NCBI GenBank assembly: GCA_012317185.1
Contig: CP048838.1
Coordinates: 2,232,001-2,296,000 of the forward strand
Origin: [Clostridium] innocuum
Lineage (GTDB): Bacteria > Bacillota_I > Bacilli_A > Erysipelotrichales > Erysipelotrichaceae
Length of the DNA: 64,000 bases
Direction: 5' to 3'
The notes beneath the pieces are model-generated. The model did no database searches, was not told the DNA's origin, and worked only from the letters and a program-made list of their open reading frames with translations. The position numbers and the translations under genes are program-made. Below, in pieces: positions 40,149-49,560 of this stretch; position 1 is the stretch's first letter, and each line of letters opens with the position of its first letter.

Positions 40149-42644
40149 TTAGTCTTCAAACAGTTCGATTTCTTCAAACTCCTGTTTTTCCCCCTGTATT
40201 GCAGGCAGCTCACGCTGCTCGACAGCTGCAAGTGTCCGCAGGAAATAGTAATCCTGTGTGGTATGCAACGGCGAGGAGAAGGTGGCGTCTTTGCTCATCA
40301 GACTGATATCCTTCGCAAGAATCTTCTGCGTTTCCTCATTGATGATGACAAGCTCATCATTCAGGTCATGAAGTGCAATATGCGCAATCTGATAAGGCTT
40401 GGATTTCACCTTTTTACAGATCATGCTGCCCTTGGTCGGACGTCCGGTCACATCAACATCGCTCAGCTTGATGCGCTTCATTTGACACTGATCCGTAAAG
40501 ACGATCAGCTGGGAAGCATCCCCGTGAGAAATGCAGGCACTGACAATTTCATCCAGGACCAGATTCATTGCCTTCACACCCTTGGAGCGTGGAGAGGTTT
40601 CCGGAATGAGGGATACCGGATACCGGCTCACAAAGCCGTTTTTCGATGCAATCAGAATTTCATCATAAGCATAGGCGATCATCGTTTTCACGACCGCGTC
40701 CCCATCCAGCAGCTTCATATTGCTCATGGTTTTGTTGTTCCGTGATACTTCATATTCCCGTACTGCCGTCTTTTTCACAAGACCGTTTTTCGTTACGGAA
40801 ATCATGTAGGCATTCGTCGCAAAGCTGCGCAGGACAAAGGCATCCGTGATTTTTTCTTCTCCGCTGATGCGAATCGTGGAGTTGATATGACTTCCGATTT
40901 CCTTCCAGCGGGATTCCTCGACCTCATATACCGGCGTATAGCCATAGGTACCCTGTGTTGTAAAAAACAATACATGATCCAGCGTATTCACTTCCCCATA
41001 GCCGACCAGATGATCGCCTTCCTTTAAGCCGGTCATATCGTCTCTGCTGGCACCGTAGCTGCGCATGGATACCCGCTTGAAATAGCCGTCACGGGAAATG
41101 GTGAACATCACCTGTTCACTGTTGATCATCGCAAGCTTGTCGATAACGATTTCTTCAATTTCATGCTCAATACTTGTCAAACGCGGTGTCTTAAAGGCCT
41201 TTTTCACCTCATTCAACTCACGAATCATGACCTTTTTCAGCATTTTTGGATTCTCCAGAATATCGTGCAGCTCCTCTATTTCATTCAGCAGTGCGGCATA
41301 TTCCTCACGCAGCTGCGTAATATCCGTGGAAGACAGACGATACAGCCGCATGGTAACGATTGCCTCTGCCTGTGCATCGCTGAAGGCAAAGGCATCCATG
41401 ATGCAGCGCTTGGAATCCGCCTTGTCTTTGCTGGCACGAATCAATGCAATGATTTCATCCAGAACGGATACCGCCTTGATCAGACCCTCCAGAATATGGC
41501 AGCGGTCTTCCTTCTTTTTCAAATCGAAGCGGCTTCTGCGCTCGATCACCTCACGGCGATGCTCAATAAAGGCATCCAGCATCGGAGCCAGACCCATTTG
41601 AACCGGACGCTTGTCAACGATCGCCACAACATTATAATTATAGGAAACCTGCAGATCGGTATTTTTATACAGATAATTCAGAATCACCTGGGCATTGGCA
41701 TCCTTTTTCATATCCACAACGACACGCAACCCGTTGCGGTCACTCTCATCCCGCACATCGAGAATCCCCTCGATTTTTTTGTTCAGACGGATATCATCAA
41801 TTTTTTTGACCATGTTGCTCTTGATCACTTCATACGGAATTTCTGTAATGACGATCTGCTGTACAGTTTTCTTCTGTTCGATGCTTGCCTTACCGCGGAT
41901 GATGATGCGGCCCTTTCCGGTTTCAAAGGCTTCCCGGATTCCTTCAATTCCCTGTACGATTCCTCCGGTTGGAAAATCCGGTCCCTGTATGTATTCCATC
42001 AGCTCATCCAGACTGCAGTCCGCATGCTGGATACGATACACAGCCGCATCGATTGCCTCGCTCAGATTATGCGGCGGAATATTGGTCGCATATCCGGCAG
42101 CAATACCCGTAATGCCGTTAACCAGCAGGTTGGGATAACGGGCAGGAAGCACGGTCGGCTCCATTGCCGTATCATCGAAGTTCGGTGCCCACAGCACGGT
42201 TTCCTTTTCAATATCCTTTAACAGATGCTCACTGATCCTCCCTAGTCTTGCCTCTGTGTAACGCATGGCTGCGGCGGGATCATCATCAATCGATCCGTTA
42301 TTTCCCTGCATGTCGATCTGCGGTGTGCGAATCTTCCATTCCTGTGACATACGCACCATTGCATCATAGACTGAGGAATCCCCGTGCGGGTGATAGTTAC
42401 CGATGACAAGACCGACCGTCTTCGCAGATTTCCGATACCCCTTGTCCCAGGTGTTGCCATCCTCATACATCGCATACAAAATTCTTCGCTGCACCGGCTT
42501 CAGACCATCTCTTGCATCCGGCAGCGCACGATCCTGAATAATATATTTTGAGTATCGCCCGAAGCGATCCCCCATGATATCTTCCAGCGGAGAGGAAATG
42601 ACACTGCTGTGATGCTCAACAGCAGGCAGTTCTTTTTTCTTCAT
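40149..42644 (-). CDS. parC: DNA topoisomerase IV subunit A
   Basis: An 831-residue type IIA subunit that cleaves and rejoins DNA during decatenation. The quinolone-resistance region reads NYHPHGDSSVYDAM, with Ser90 and Asp94 matching the wild-type Ser80/acidic-84 positions of E. coli ParC. The catalytic Tyr129 is in AMRYTEARL. The C-terminal half holds the six-blade beta-pinwheel; the GyrA-box is not evident, favouring ParC over GyrA. The start overlaps the parE stop by 4 bp. Confidence 0.94.
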   Translation of the reverse strand: MKKKELPAVEHHSSVISSPLEDIMGDRFGRYSKYIIQDRALPDARDGLKPVQRRILYAMYEDGNTWDKGYRKSAKTVGLVIGNYHPHGDSSVYDAMVRMSQEWKIRTPQIDMQGNNGSIDDDPAAAMRYTEARLGRISEHLLKDIEKETVLWAPNFDDTAMEPTVLPARYPNLLVNGITGIAAGYATNIPPHNLSEAIDAAVYRIQHADCSLDELMEYIQGPDFPTGGIVQGIEGIREAFETGKGRIIIRGKASIEQKKTVQQIVITEIPYEVIKSNMVKKIDDIRLNKKIEGILDVRDESDRNGLRVVVDMKKDANAQVILNYLYKNTDLQVSYNYNVVAIVDKRPVQMGLAPMLDAFIEHRREVIERRSRFDLKKKEDRCHILEGLIKAVSVLDEIIALIRASKDKADSKRCIMDAFAFSDAQAEAIVTMRLYRLSSTDITQLREEYAALLNEIEELHDILENPKMLKKVMIRELNEVKKAFKTPRLTSIEHEIEEIVIDKLAMINSEQVMFTISRDGYFKRVSMRSYGASRDDMTGLKEGDHLVGYGEVNTLDHVLFFTTQGTYGYTPVYEVEESRWKEIGSHINSTIRISGEEKITDAFVLRSFATNAYMISVTKNGLVKKTAVREYEVSRNNKTMSNMKLLDGDAVVKTMIAYAYDEILIASKNGFVSRYPVSLIPETSPRSKGVKAMNLVLDEIVSACISHGDASQLIVFTDQCQMKRIKLSDVDVTGRPTKGSMICKKVKSKPYQIAHIALHDLNDELVIINEETQKILAKDISLMSKDATFSSPLHTTQDYYFLRTLAAVEQRELPAIQGEKQEFEEIELFED

Positions 42645-44572
42645 CGTCTTGCCTCCACTTCATAATCATCTTCCAGTGTAAAGGATACGTTTTCCTCGAT
42701 CCAGTCACGGCGCAGATTGGCCTTATCCCCCATTAAAACAGATACGCGCTTCTCAGCCACAACCGCATCGTCAATCGTTACCTGAATCAGTGTACGGGTT
42801 TCCGGACACATGGTCGTATCCCACAGCTGATCCGCATTCATTTCACCAAGTCCCTTGTAGCGCTGCAGACTGAAGCCCTTCGGGAAGGTTTTGCGCAGCT
42901 CATCCAGCTCCTCATCGGTCCATGCATACTGGATTTCCTTGCCCTTTTGCAGCTTGTACAGCGGCGGCAGTGCGATATACACCATGCCCTGTTCAATCAG
43001 CTCCCGCATGTAACGGTAGAAGAACGTCAGCAGCAGAATCTGAATATGTGCACCATCCGTATCGGCATCGGTCATGATGATGACCTTATGGTAATTGGAA
43101 TCCTCTGCGTGAAAATTCGCACCCACACCGGCTCCCAGCGCATGAATGATGGTATTCAGCTCTTCATTTTTTTCGATATTGGTGATGCTTGCCTTTTCGG
43201 TATTCAGCACCTTACCGCGCAGTGGAAGAATCGCCTGGTATTTGCTGTCTCTTCCCTGCTTGGCACTGCCTCCGGCAGAATCCCCCTCGACCAGATACAG
43301 CTCTTTTTTTCTGGCATCCTTGCTCTGTGCGCTCGCCAGCTTTCCGGATAGGATCTTCTCGGTTTTTCCTCTGGTTTTCCCCTTACGGGCATCCTCACGC
43401 GCCTTGCGGGCAGCCTCGCGTGCCGTCGAAGCACGCTGCATCTTCTTGATTAGTGTGATGGCAAGCTCCTTGTTTTCCTCCAGGAAAAAGCTCAGCTTTT
43501 CACTAACGATACTGTCCACCGCTGCCTTCGCCTCTGCCGTTCCCAGCTTGCCCTTGGTCTGTCCTTCAAACTGCAAGAGATTTTCCGGCACCCCCAGTGA
43601 CAGGATGATCGTCAGCCCTTCCCGGACATCGCTTCCCTCAAAGTTTTTATCCTTTTCCTTCAGTAAGCCGTTTTTCCTTGCGTATTCGTTAAACACCTTG
43701 GTAAAGGCATTCTTCGCTCCGGTTTCGTGCGTTCCGCCATCCTTGGTACGAACGATGTTGACAAAGGAAAAAATATTCTCCTGATATTCGTCCGTATACT
43801 GGAAGGCACAGTCCACCTTGATATCATTGCTCATTCCGCTGAAAGCAACCGGTTTATGGAAGACCTGCTTATCCTCATGAAGATATTCCATGAAGGCAAC
43901 CAGTCCCTGCTCATAATGATAAACCTCCTCGCGTTCCTTCCCTTCGCGCTCATCGCGTACGACAAGCTTTAAGCCCTCCAGTAAGAAGGCATCCTCCTGG
44001 GCGCGCTCTGCAATCTGGTGAAAGGAATACTTCGTCGTTGAAAACATTGTTTTATCCGCCTTAAAGCGTACCTTGCTTCCGGTTTTGTTCGTTTTACCGA
44101 TAACCTCCAGCTTGGATACCTCGCGTCCCCCGTCGGAAAAGCTCATGCGATAGATTTTACCGTCACGATGAACCGTAACCTCCACCCATTCACTCAGCGC
44201 ATTTACCACGCTGGCACCAACACCGTGCAGACCGCCGCTGGTCTTATAGCCGCCCTCCGTGCTGAATTTACCACCGGCATGCAGTACCGTATAAATGACC
44301 TGCACAGTGGGAACACCGCTGGCATGCATATCCACCGGCATACCCCGTCCTTCATCCTCCACGCAGATCACGTTGTCTTTTTCTATCGTTATGCGGATTG
44401 TATCCCCATGACCGTTCAATGCCTCGTCAATCGAGTTGTCTACGATCTCCCAAACCAGATGGTGCAAGCCTCTGGAATCTGTGGAGCCGATATACATACC
44501 CGGTCGTTTTCGTACAGCATCAAGGCCGTCAAGAATCTGTATACTGCTTCCATCATATGCATTTTCTGCCAT
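42641..44572 (-). CDS. parE: DNA topoisomerase IV subunit B
   Basis: A 643-residue ATPase subunit. The GHKL ATP site includes RKRPGMYIGST, EIVDNSIDEAL, DEGRGMP and GLHGVGASVVNALS. The Toprim domain holds LVEGDSAGGSAKQGRD and IIMTDADTDGAHI. The LRGKVLNTEKA motif and pairing with parC distinguish it from GyrB. It is first in the two-gene operon, with the region to plsY (44573-44795) serving as divergent promoters. Confidence 0.94.
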   Translation of the reverse strand: MAENAYDGSSIQILDGLDAVRKRPGMYIGSTDSRGLHHLVWEIVDNSIDEALNGHGDTIRITIEKDNVICVEDEGRGMPVDMHASGVPTVQVIYTVLHAGGKFSTEGGYKTSGGLHGVGASVVNALSEWVEVTVHRDGKIYRMSFSDGGREVSKLEVIGKTNKTGSKVRFKADKTMFSTTKYSFHQIAERAQEDAFLLEGLKLVVRDEREGKEREEVYHYEQGLVAFMEYLHEDKQVFHKPVAFSGMSNDIKVDCAFQYTDEYQENIFSFVNIVRTKDGGTHETGAKNAFTKVFNEYARKNGLLKEKDKNFEGSDVREGLTIILSLGVPENLLQFEGQTKGKLGTAEAKAAVDSIVSEKLSFFLEENKELAITLIKKMQRASTAREAARKAREDARKGKTRGKTEKILSGKLASAQSKDARKKELYLVEGDSAGGSAKQGRDSKYQAILPLRGKVLNTEKASITNIEKNEELNTIIHALGAGVGANFHAEDSNYHKVIIMTDADTDGAHIQILLLTFFYRYMRELIEQGMVYIALPPLYKLQKGKEIQYAWTDEELDELRKTFPKGFSLQRYKGLGEMNADQLWDTTMCPETRTLIQVTIDDAVVAEKRVSVLMGDKANLRRDWIEENVSFTLEDDYEVEARR

Positions 44573-44795
44573 ACCATCACCTCTTTCTATTTCGCTGTCG
44601 TTGATCTCATCAACAGCCCGCTTTGTTCAGTGTATCAAATTTAAAACCTTCCTGCAATTAAATTTCTTTTAAAATCCGCAATACGGCCTAATTATTATAT
44701 ACTAAAAACATGAAAATAAGAAGAATTGTTTCTTTTTTCTTTTCCTTATGTGGGTAAGGTGGTAAAATATAGACGAATATGAATGAGGTGAAGCT

Positions 44796-45407
44796 ATGAA
44801 TATCAACTGGATCTGGTATCTGGGGCTGGGGTATCTGCTGGGGTCCATCCCGTTTGCCCTCGTCATCGGAAAGCTTTTCTATAAGACAGACGTCCGCAAT
44901 TTCGGAAGCGGCAATCTGGGCGGCACCAATGCAGGACGTGTGTTAGGAAAAAAAGCCGGAATTTCAGTCATTGTCTGTGATGTAGTAAAGGTTGTTGTTG
45001 CTGTCGGTGTCGTTTCCTGCTTTGATCTGGAGGCGAGCATATGGGCAGGCTTTGCGGCGGCATTTGGTCACTGTTATCCGGTATTTGCAGGGTTCCGCGG
45101 TGGGAAAGCCGTTGCGACAATGTTTGGATTTCTGTTATCAACATCCATTTTTACCTTCCAGAGTGCGTGGTATCTGATCGTGCCGTTCGCAGTATTTCTG
45201 GTTGTGCTGTACGCAGGTAAGATGGTATCGCTGTCCAGCATGTGCGCTGCACTTACCAGCAGTATCTATATCACGGTTATGCAGCTGCATATCAGCGTGG
45301 AGATTGTCGCGGCCAGCTGGCTGTTGACAATACTGGTGATCTACCGGCACAGGGCAAATATCGTAAAAATTAAAAACGGTACGGAAAACAAAATATCCTG
45401 GCTGTGA
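44796..45407 (+). CDS. plsY: Acyl-phosphate:glycerol-3-phosphate acyltransferase PlsY
   Basis: A 203-residue integral membrane enzyme starting phospholipid synthesis by acylating glycerol-3-phosphate from acyl-phosphate. Five helices are expected. The three conserved loops are present: GSIPFALVIGKL with FGSGNLGGTNAGRVLG, then HCYPVFAGFRGGKAVAT, and a C-terminal YRHRANIVKIKNGTENKI. GAGGTGAAGCT precedes the ATG. Divergent placement from parE is common in Firmicutes. Confidence 0.96.
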   Translation: MNINWIWYLGLGYLLGSIPFALVIGKLFYKTDVRNFGSGNLGGTNAGRVLGKKAGISVIVCDVVKVVVAVGVVSCFDLEASIWAGFAAAFGHCYPVFAGFRGGKAVATMFGFLLSTSIFTFQSAWYLIVPFAVFLVVLYAGKMVSLSSMCAALTSSIYITVMQLHISVEIVAASWLLTILVIYRHRANIVKIKNGTENKISWL

Positions 45408-45410
45408 TCC

Positions 45411-45454
45411 AATAAGAAAAATGCAGACCGGCATACGGTTCTTTCTTATTTTAG
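45411..45454 (+). terminator. Terminator of plsY
   Basis: AATAAGAAA and TTTCTTATT form the stem with an inner ACCG/CGGT pair, followed by TTTT. Confidence 0.75.
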
Positions 45455-45467
45455 GGTTTTTGCAAAA

Positions 45468-45515
45468 GGGAGACTTCAACACTATTGTATTTATCAATAG
45501 AAGTTGAAGTCTCCC
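45468..45515. repeat. Long hairpin, near-perfect 19-bp stem
   Basis: GGGAGACTTCAAC (45468-45480) pairs with GTTGAAGTCTCCC (45503-45515). The stem continues inward with CTATTG (45482-45487) and CAATAG (45495-45500) after a small bulge. A/T runs flank both sides, so it could be a second, bidirectional terminator. The symmetry is longer than needed for termination and could instead be a miniature mobile-element remnant. Confidence 0.65.
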
Positions 45516-45680
45516 TGTTTTATATTTACCCGCAATCGAGAAAGAACCTGGCATCCGCATGGGCTGCATTTTTTTATACTTAGCCATGTATATGTTGAAC
45601 ACCTTCATGAATCTTCTTTGCAGGAAGCATCGTCCATTGATTATAGAATACTACAGCGTTCTTTTTTGCCTCTAGCGCCA

Positions 45681-46541
45681 TCAGATGTCCACACCATATT
45701 GCTGAATCAGTTCTCTTTGATGTGCGGCACGCATACCCGGCAGCTTCCGCATTTTAGCATCATAGCGTTCACATTCCGATAAATGAATTTCCTTTACAAA
45801 TGCTTCATATGGAAGCTGTCCCAGAAAGGTCTCCTCTTCCAAATCATAAAAGGCCGCATACCAAGTATCAATTTGTATGTCCTCTCCACTTACCGGATCC
45901 TTCATCCCAAAGGGTGCCTCCGGCTTGTTTGGCAACAGACTGTCAACGGTGGAGGTTATTGTATATACACCGAAAAATCCATCCTCCTTCTGGTAGACGC
46001 GTGGTACTGCATAATAAACATCCTGCTTCTGATGGTTATGCAGCCATGCTCCGAAGTCGTCGTGCATCTCCTCATGATCCTGCTGTTCAAACCAAAGTGG
46101 GTGCATAGCGGAAAAGAAACAGCCATCCGCATGTTCCTTCAGAAAGGAACCCAGACACTTGTCACTGAATGTGGTGAGATGCTGCTTAATACCTGCAATG
46201 CTTCGCAGCTCCTGTGTTTCCCCATCCTGTTCAAAGGCACTCGTCTTCCAACGTTTGCAGAGGTGCTGAATCAGGGCATAAAAGGCTTCGATTTCCTGAT
46301 GGCAGGTCGGCAGCAGCAGATACAGCTCCACCTCATACGGCTGCTTCCAGATCACCTGTATACCTCTTGCGATACACGAAGGGTCATACAGGATAAAGTC
46401 ATCTGCCGATTCCGCCTCCAGCGGCTGCATCCGCCAGGTGCTGTCCATGACGCCTGCCTGCAGACCGGTTTCCAGAAAATCATGCATACTCAGTTTCTTT
46501 TTGAAAATTCCCCTGTTTACAATTTTAATATCCACACTCAT
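45681..46541 (-). CDS. Conserved protein, DUF4299-like
   Basis: A 286-residue soluble protein that resembles DUF4299, recalled mainly from CIARGIQVIWKQPYEVELYLLLP followed by EIEAFYALIQHLCKRWKTSAFEQDG. Only short parts of this are needed for the match, which is from memory. No catalytic residues can be named. It overlaps the upstream Crp-family gene by 4 bp, so both are translated together. It ends in a positively charged segment (AAHQRELIQQYGVDI). Function unknown. Confidence 0.6.
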   Translation of the reverse strand: MSVDIKIVNRGIFKKKLSMHDFLETGLQAGVMDSTWRMQPLEAESADDFILYDPSCIARGIQVIWKQPYEVELYLLLPTCHQEIEAFYALIQHLCKRWKTSAFEQDGETQELRSIAGIKQHLTTFSDKCLGSFLKEHADGCFFSAMHPLWFEQQDHEEMHDDFGAWLHNHQKQDVYYAVPRVYQKEDGFFGVYTITSTVDSLLPNKPEAPFGMKDPVSGEDIQIDTWYAAFYDLEEETFLGQLPYEAFVKEIHLSECERYDAKMRKLPGMRAAHQRELIQQYGVDI

Positions 46542-47209
46542 GATGTAATTCCTCCATAGATGTCCTGCCCCAGCTTTTGCAGCTGTTTACGGTTATTGAT
46601 TCGATAAACGCCTTTTTCACATTTACATAGAAGCCCCTGTTCACAAAACTGTGACAGACAACGCTGCAGCTGCCGATAGCTGCATCCAATCATACTGCTA
46701 ACCTCACCATGATCCTCCTGAAAAACATCCCGCTCACATACTGCCATGAGATATGATGCCAAACGGTTTTCAACCGGATAGGAAAGCGAGATGGATGCGT
46801 TGCGATTGCTGTTTTTCAGCTTTTCCGACAGCTCTGATACCAGATACTGCAGAAAGCGGACATCCTGTCTGAGTGACTGTTCACAGCGAGCTAATGGCAA
46901 CTGCAGTGTTATTACTTCACTCAATGCCGTCACTTCATTCAGCACAGGCATCTGCTTCCAAAGCTCCACCTCACCAAGAATACTGAGCGGATACAGGAAG
47001 GAGTGCAGGACCGTTTGTCCGTTTGCACTGATATAGCTGGTCTTTGCCTTTCCCTCCACCAGAAACAAAAGATGATGCAGCTCGGTATCTGCATGCAGAA
47101 GGATATCCCGCCGCTTCCATGTTTTTAATTCCAGCATGGATATATGCCGTTCCTCCAGAATCTGATCGAGTCGATATTTCCGAATATAAGCGGCTGCCGT
47201 TTTTTCCAT
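46538..47209 (-). CDS. Crp/Fnr-family transcriptional regulator (YeiL-like)
   Basis: A 223-residue regulator. An N-terminal cyclic-nucleotide-binding-like beta-barrel (about residues 20-125) contains LLFLVEGKAKTSYISANG and lacks the full cAMP phosphate-binding cassette. The C-terminal winged helix has EVSSMIGCSYRQLQRCLSQFCEQG. It resembles E. coli YeiL. A few Cys (residues about 109, 154, 175) are present but not the Fnr four-Cys pattern. It is divergent from two YdcZ-type membrane proteins and likely controls them and itself; this is inferred. Confidence 0.8.
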   Translation of the reverse strand: MEKTAAAYIRKYRLDQILEERHISMLELKTWKRRDILLHADTELHHLLFLVEGKAKTSYISANGQTVLHSFLYPLSILGEVELWKQMPVLNEVTALSEVITLQLPLARCEQSLRQDVRFLQYLVSELSEKLKNSNRNASISLSYPVENRLASYLMAVCERDVFQEDHGEVSSMIGCSYRQLQRCLSQFCEQGLLCKCEKGVYRINNRKQLQKLGQDIYGGITS

Positions 47210-47288
47210 ACGCTTCCTCCGTCCGTTTTTAAAAAGGTATGCAATGTGTATCGCCTTTCCTTAATCATCTGCTTTCTTCTCTCATTAT

Positions 47289-47298
47289 GACATATGTC
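47289..47298. promoter_or_regulatory. Candidate operator between the Crp-family gene and the YdcZ pair
   Basis: GACATATGTC is a perfect 10-bp palindrome in the 137-bp divergent intergenic region, 49 bp before the start at 47347. The arms suit a Crp-family dimer, although the symmetric core is short. Confidence 0.35.
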
Positions 47299-47346
47299 CT
47301 ATGCGTGTTCAAGAAAAACCTGTATTCTACTATACGAGGTGATGAT

Positions 47347-47766
47347 ATGGCAATCAGTATGGCAATACTCAGTGGTATTGTGGTCAGTGTCATGATGGTA
47401 TTTAACGGACAGCTTTCTGATCTGATCGATCTGTATACCGCAACGGTTCTAATCCATGCCTGCGGGTTATTGACGATGTATATCGTTTTAAAAGTAAAAC
47501 ACATTTCGCTTCGAGACCTTCCCCATGCTTCCCGTTTTTTATATCTGGGTGGTGTAATCGGGGTATTCACTGTCTTTTTCAACAATCTGACCATTACGAT
47601 TTTGGGAGCTTCTATGATTAGTGCATTGGGATTATGTGGACAGATGCTGACTTCGATCATTCTGGAACAAAGCGGTGCACTTGGCACAAAAAAACAGAAA
47701 CTGCAGCCGATAAAGCTGGTATCTCTGCTCATTATTTTAATAGGAATCGGGGTGATGCTGGAATGA
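47347..47766 (+). CDS. YdcZ/DMT-type small membrane transporter subunit 1 (DUF606)
   Basis: A 139-residue membrane protein with five hydrophobic segments, matching the DUF606/YdcZ half-size members of the drug/metabolite transporter superfamily. Hallmarks are a GGVIGVFTVFFNNLTI segment and a late ALGLCGQML. The start has an AGGTGATG site. Its stop overlaps the next gene (ATGA), which encodes a paralogue, so the two probably form a heterodimer like other split DMT pairs. The substrate is unknown. Confidence 0.82.
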   Translation: MAISMAILSGIVVSVMMVFNGQLSDLIDLYTATVLIHACGLLTMYIVLKVKHISLRDLPHASRFLYLGGVIGVFTVFFNNLTITILGASMISALGLCGQMLTSIILEQSGALGTKKQKLQPIKLVSLLIILIGIGVMLE

Positions 47767-48215
47767 GATATATCTGTTCCATTTTCTTTGCATTGCTGGC
47801 AGGAGTCAGTATCGTATTGAGTCGCAGTGTAAATGCCTTGTTGGCGGAAAAAATCGGAGCATTATCCAGCAGCTTTTTCAATTATGCGAGCGGGTTGCTG
47901 GCGAGTCTGGCTTTTCTGTTGCTGTTTGCCCCGCATATTTCCCCCGCACTCCCGCAGCTGATGAAAAACGGGAACGCTATCCTGCTTATGGGCGGTGTCA
48001 TCGGTGTCATCAATATTATTATTCTAAATCGTATCGTAACCCGCATTCCTCCCCTGCAGCTGACACTGATTGTATTTGTTGCACAGCTTGCCAGCGGTAT
48101 GCTGCTGGATTATTTTCTGCTGGATCTGTTTTCCATGCGCAAGCTGATCGGCTGCAGTATCGTTGTTATCGGTCTGCTGATTCACACCTATGCGCAGGGT
48201 AAGCCGGCAGCCTGA
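47763..48215 (+). CDS. YdcZ/DMT-type small membrane transporter subunit 2 (DUF606)
   Basis: A 150-residue membrane protein with about five helices, paralogous to the gene before it (shared GGVIGVINIIILNRI and a C-terminal AQLASGMLLDYFLLDLF). Adjacent, overlapping paralogues with opposite expected topology are typical for dual-topology pairs. The next gene converges on it, with 23 bp between stops. Substrate unknown. Confidence 0.82.
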   Translation: MRYICSIFFALLAGVSIVLSRSVNALLAEKIGALSSSFFNYASGLLASLAFLLLFAPHISPALPQLMKNGNAILLMGGVIGVINIIILNRIVTRIPPLQLTLIVFVAQLASGMLLDYFLLDLFSMRKLIGCSIVVIGLLIHTYAQGKPAA

Positions 48216-48238
48216 GGCTTCACAATCGTATCGGTTTG

Positions 48239-48514
48239 CTACTTCTTCCTCCGATCCTGAAGGCTATGAAAACGAGTGCCGATATGACGAGCAATAAAAA
48301 GAACCAATACAGCACATACACCCAATGCTGCAGCATCAAACATGAAGCCTCCAAGATACTCTCCAAACGAATCGACACCCTTACTGGCAAAAAAAGCCGT
48401 GATGCTTCGATTCTGACGGCAGAATTTATCGATATCAGGTTTGCATACACCTAACACCAGAAAAACCGTCAGCACGACAACACCGCCAGATAAGACTCTT
48501 TTCTTATTTCTCAT
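48239..48514 (-). CDS. Small membrane protein, two helices
   Basis: A 91-residue protein with hydrophobic segments at about residues 9-24 and 54-75 and a basic tail ending QDRRKK. The loop between them contains DKFCRQNRSITAFFASKGVD. AGGAGGAAT precedes the ATG. I recognise no family; it may be an envelope protein. Real gene by size and ribosome site. Confidence 0.6.
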   Translation of the reverse strand: MRNKKRVLSGGVVVLTVFLVLGVCKPDIDKFCRQNRSITAFFASKGVDSFGEYLGGFMFDAAALGVCAVLVLFIARHIGTRFHSLQDRRKK

Positions 48515-48726
48515 GTTCTATTCCTCCTGCAGCTATCCTGAAAAGTATATCACAAATCTTTCGTTAAAAAGAAATCTTATCTTTGTTTTCTACAGGGAAT
48601 ACAGAGAAAGATTTCTTTTCTTATGTCTGCAGCAGGTCACAATGACAAAATGTGAAACGAACAGAATAAGCATGCAAATGCGTTTTCATATCCTGTGTCC
48701 GCATTATTAGCCGATACAGCAGAGAT

Positions 48727-48879
48727 TCAAAGGTACATAATTGCAAGCAGTATCAGAAGAACAATAACAACGAGTACACCACCACCGATGATATAGCTGC
48801 TGTATGTTTTGTGTAAATCCTGTTGTTTGGAAACCCATGTTTTGTTCAATTCCTTTGTTTCCTTTGAAATCTGAGACAT
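48727..48879 (-). CDS. Small single-helix membrane protein
   Basis: A 50-residue protein starting MSQISKETKELNKTW, with a charged N-terminal half and a C-terminal helix (SYIIGGGVLVVIVLLILLA). Start at 48879 has AAGGAAGGTGAA 5 nt upstream. It resembles tail-anchored small stress or spore membrane proteins in layout only. The bases 48880-49560 upstream hold no gene I can support; they are AT-rich. Confidence 0.55.
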   Translation of the reverse strand: MSQISKETKELNKTWVSKQQDLHKTYSSYIIGGGVLVVIVLLILLAIMYL

Positions 48880-49560
48880 ACATTCACCTTCCTTCCAGTT
48901 GCTATTCATGCCTGATTAGATAAACAAAGCCGGCCTGCTGCAGCAGGGGGATATACGACAGATGAAAGAACATTCAATTTCAAGATAAAACAAGTAATTT
49001 GAATCAGCTTTCATGTACTGTTTGCATCCGCGCGCAAAATGCGGGGAATGGAATCGAGTTTGAATATTTGTATTGAAGTCTGTCGCATTTTCAATACATA
49101 TAAATTTTATACATGCTTCACTGAATTTTCATATGGATACTTTTCACAGTAAATATCTATTACTATATGTCCCGTCTGATTTAACTGCCACTCTACATCT
49201 TATATATAGCATATTTTTCATTATAATACAATAGCACGTAACCTTTATACCTATTTCTCAACATATATAGATTTTATGATTGCAGCAAATTCCAGCATAA
49301 CAATTCATCATTGCAATATGGAAAAGCCATCATTATCTGCACTCCTGTTACGCTTATGTGTTTGTATACCTGATTCGGATATCGGTTAACCACCTTGACA
49401 CATTCCAAATTCCGTAAACCCTCAACAGCCAACAAACGCTTTTTTGCTCATGTTTACAAAATCAATTATAAAAAAAATAAAAATATTTGTAAAAATTTTA
49501 GGAGTTTTGCATGTTCGATACGTATATAAGAGTGTATATAAAAAAAGGAGAATTGTACAT

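Noticed and set aside
42300..42420. Possible quinolone-resistance change in ParC
   Set aside because: The region reads HPHGDSSVYDAM with Ser and Asp at the key positions, which is the susceptible-type sequence.
48880..49560. Search for a small RNA or gene in the largest gene-free stretch
   Set aside because: Only AT-rich sequence without stable hairpins or credible frames was seen.
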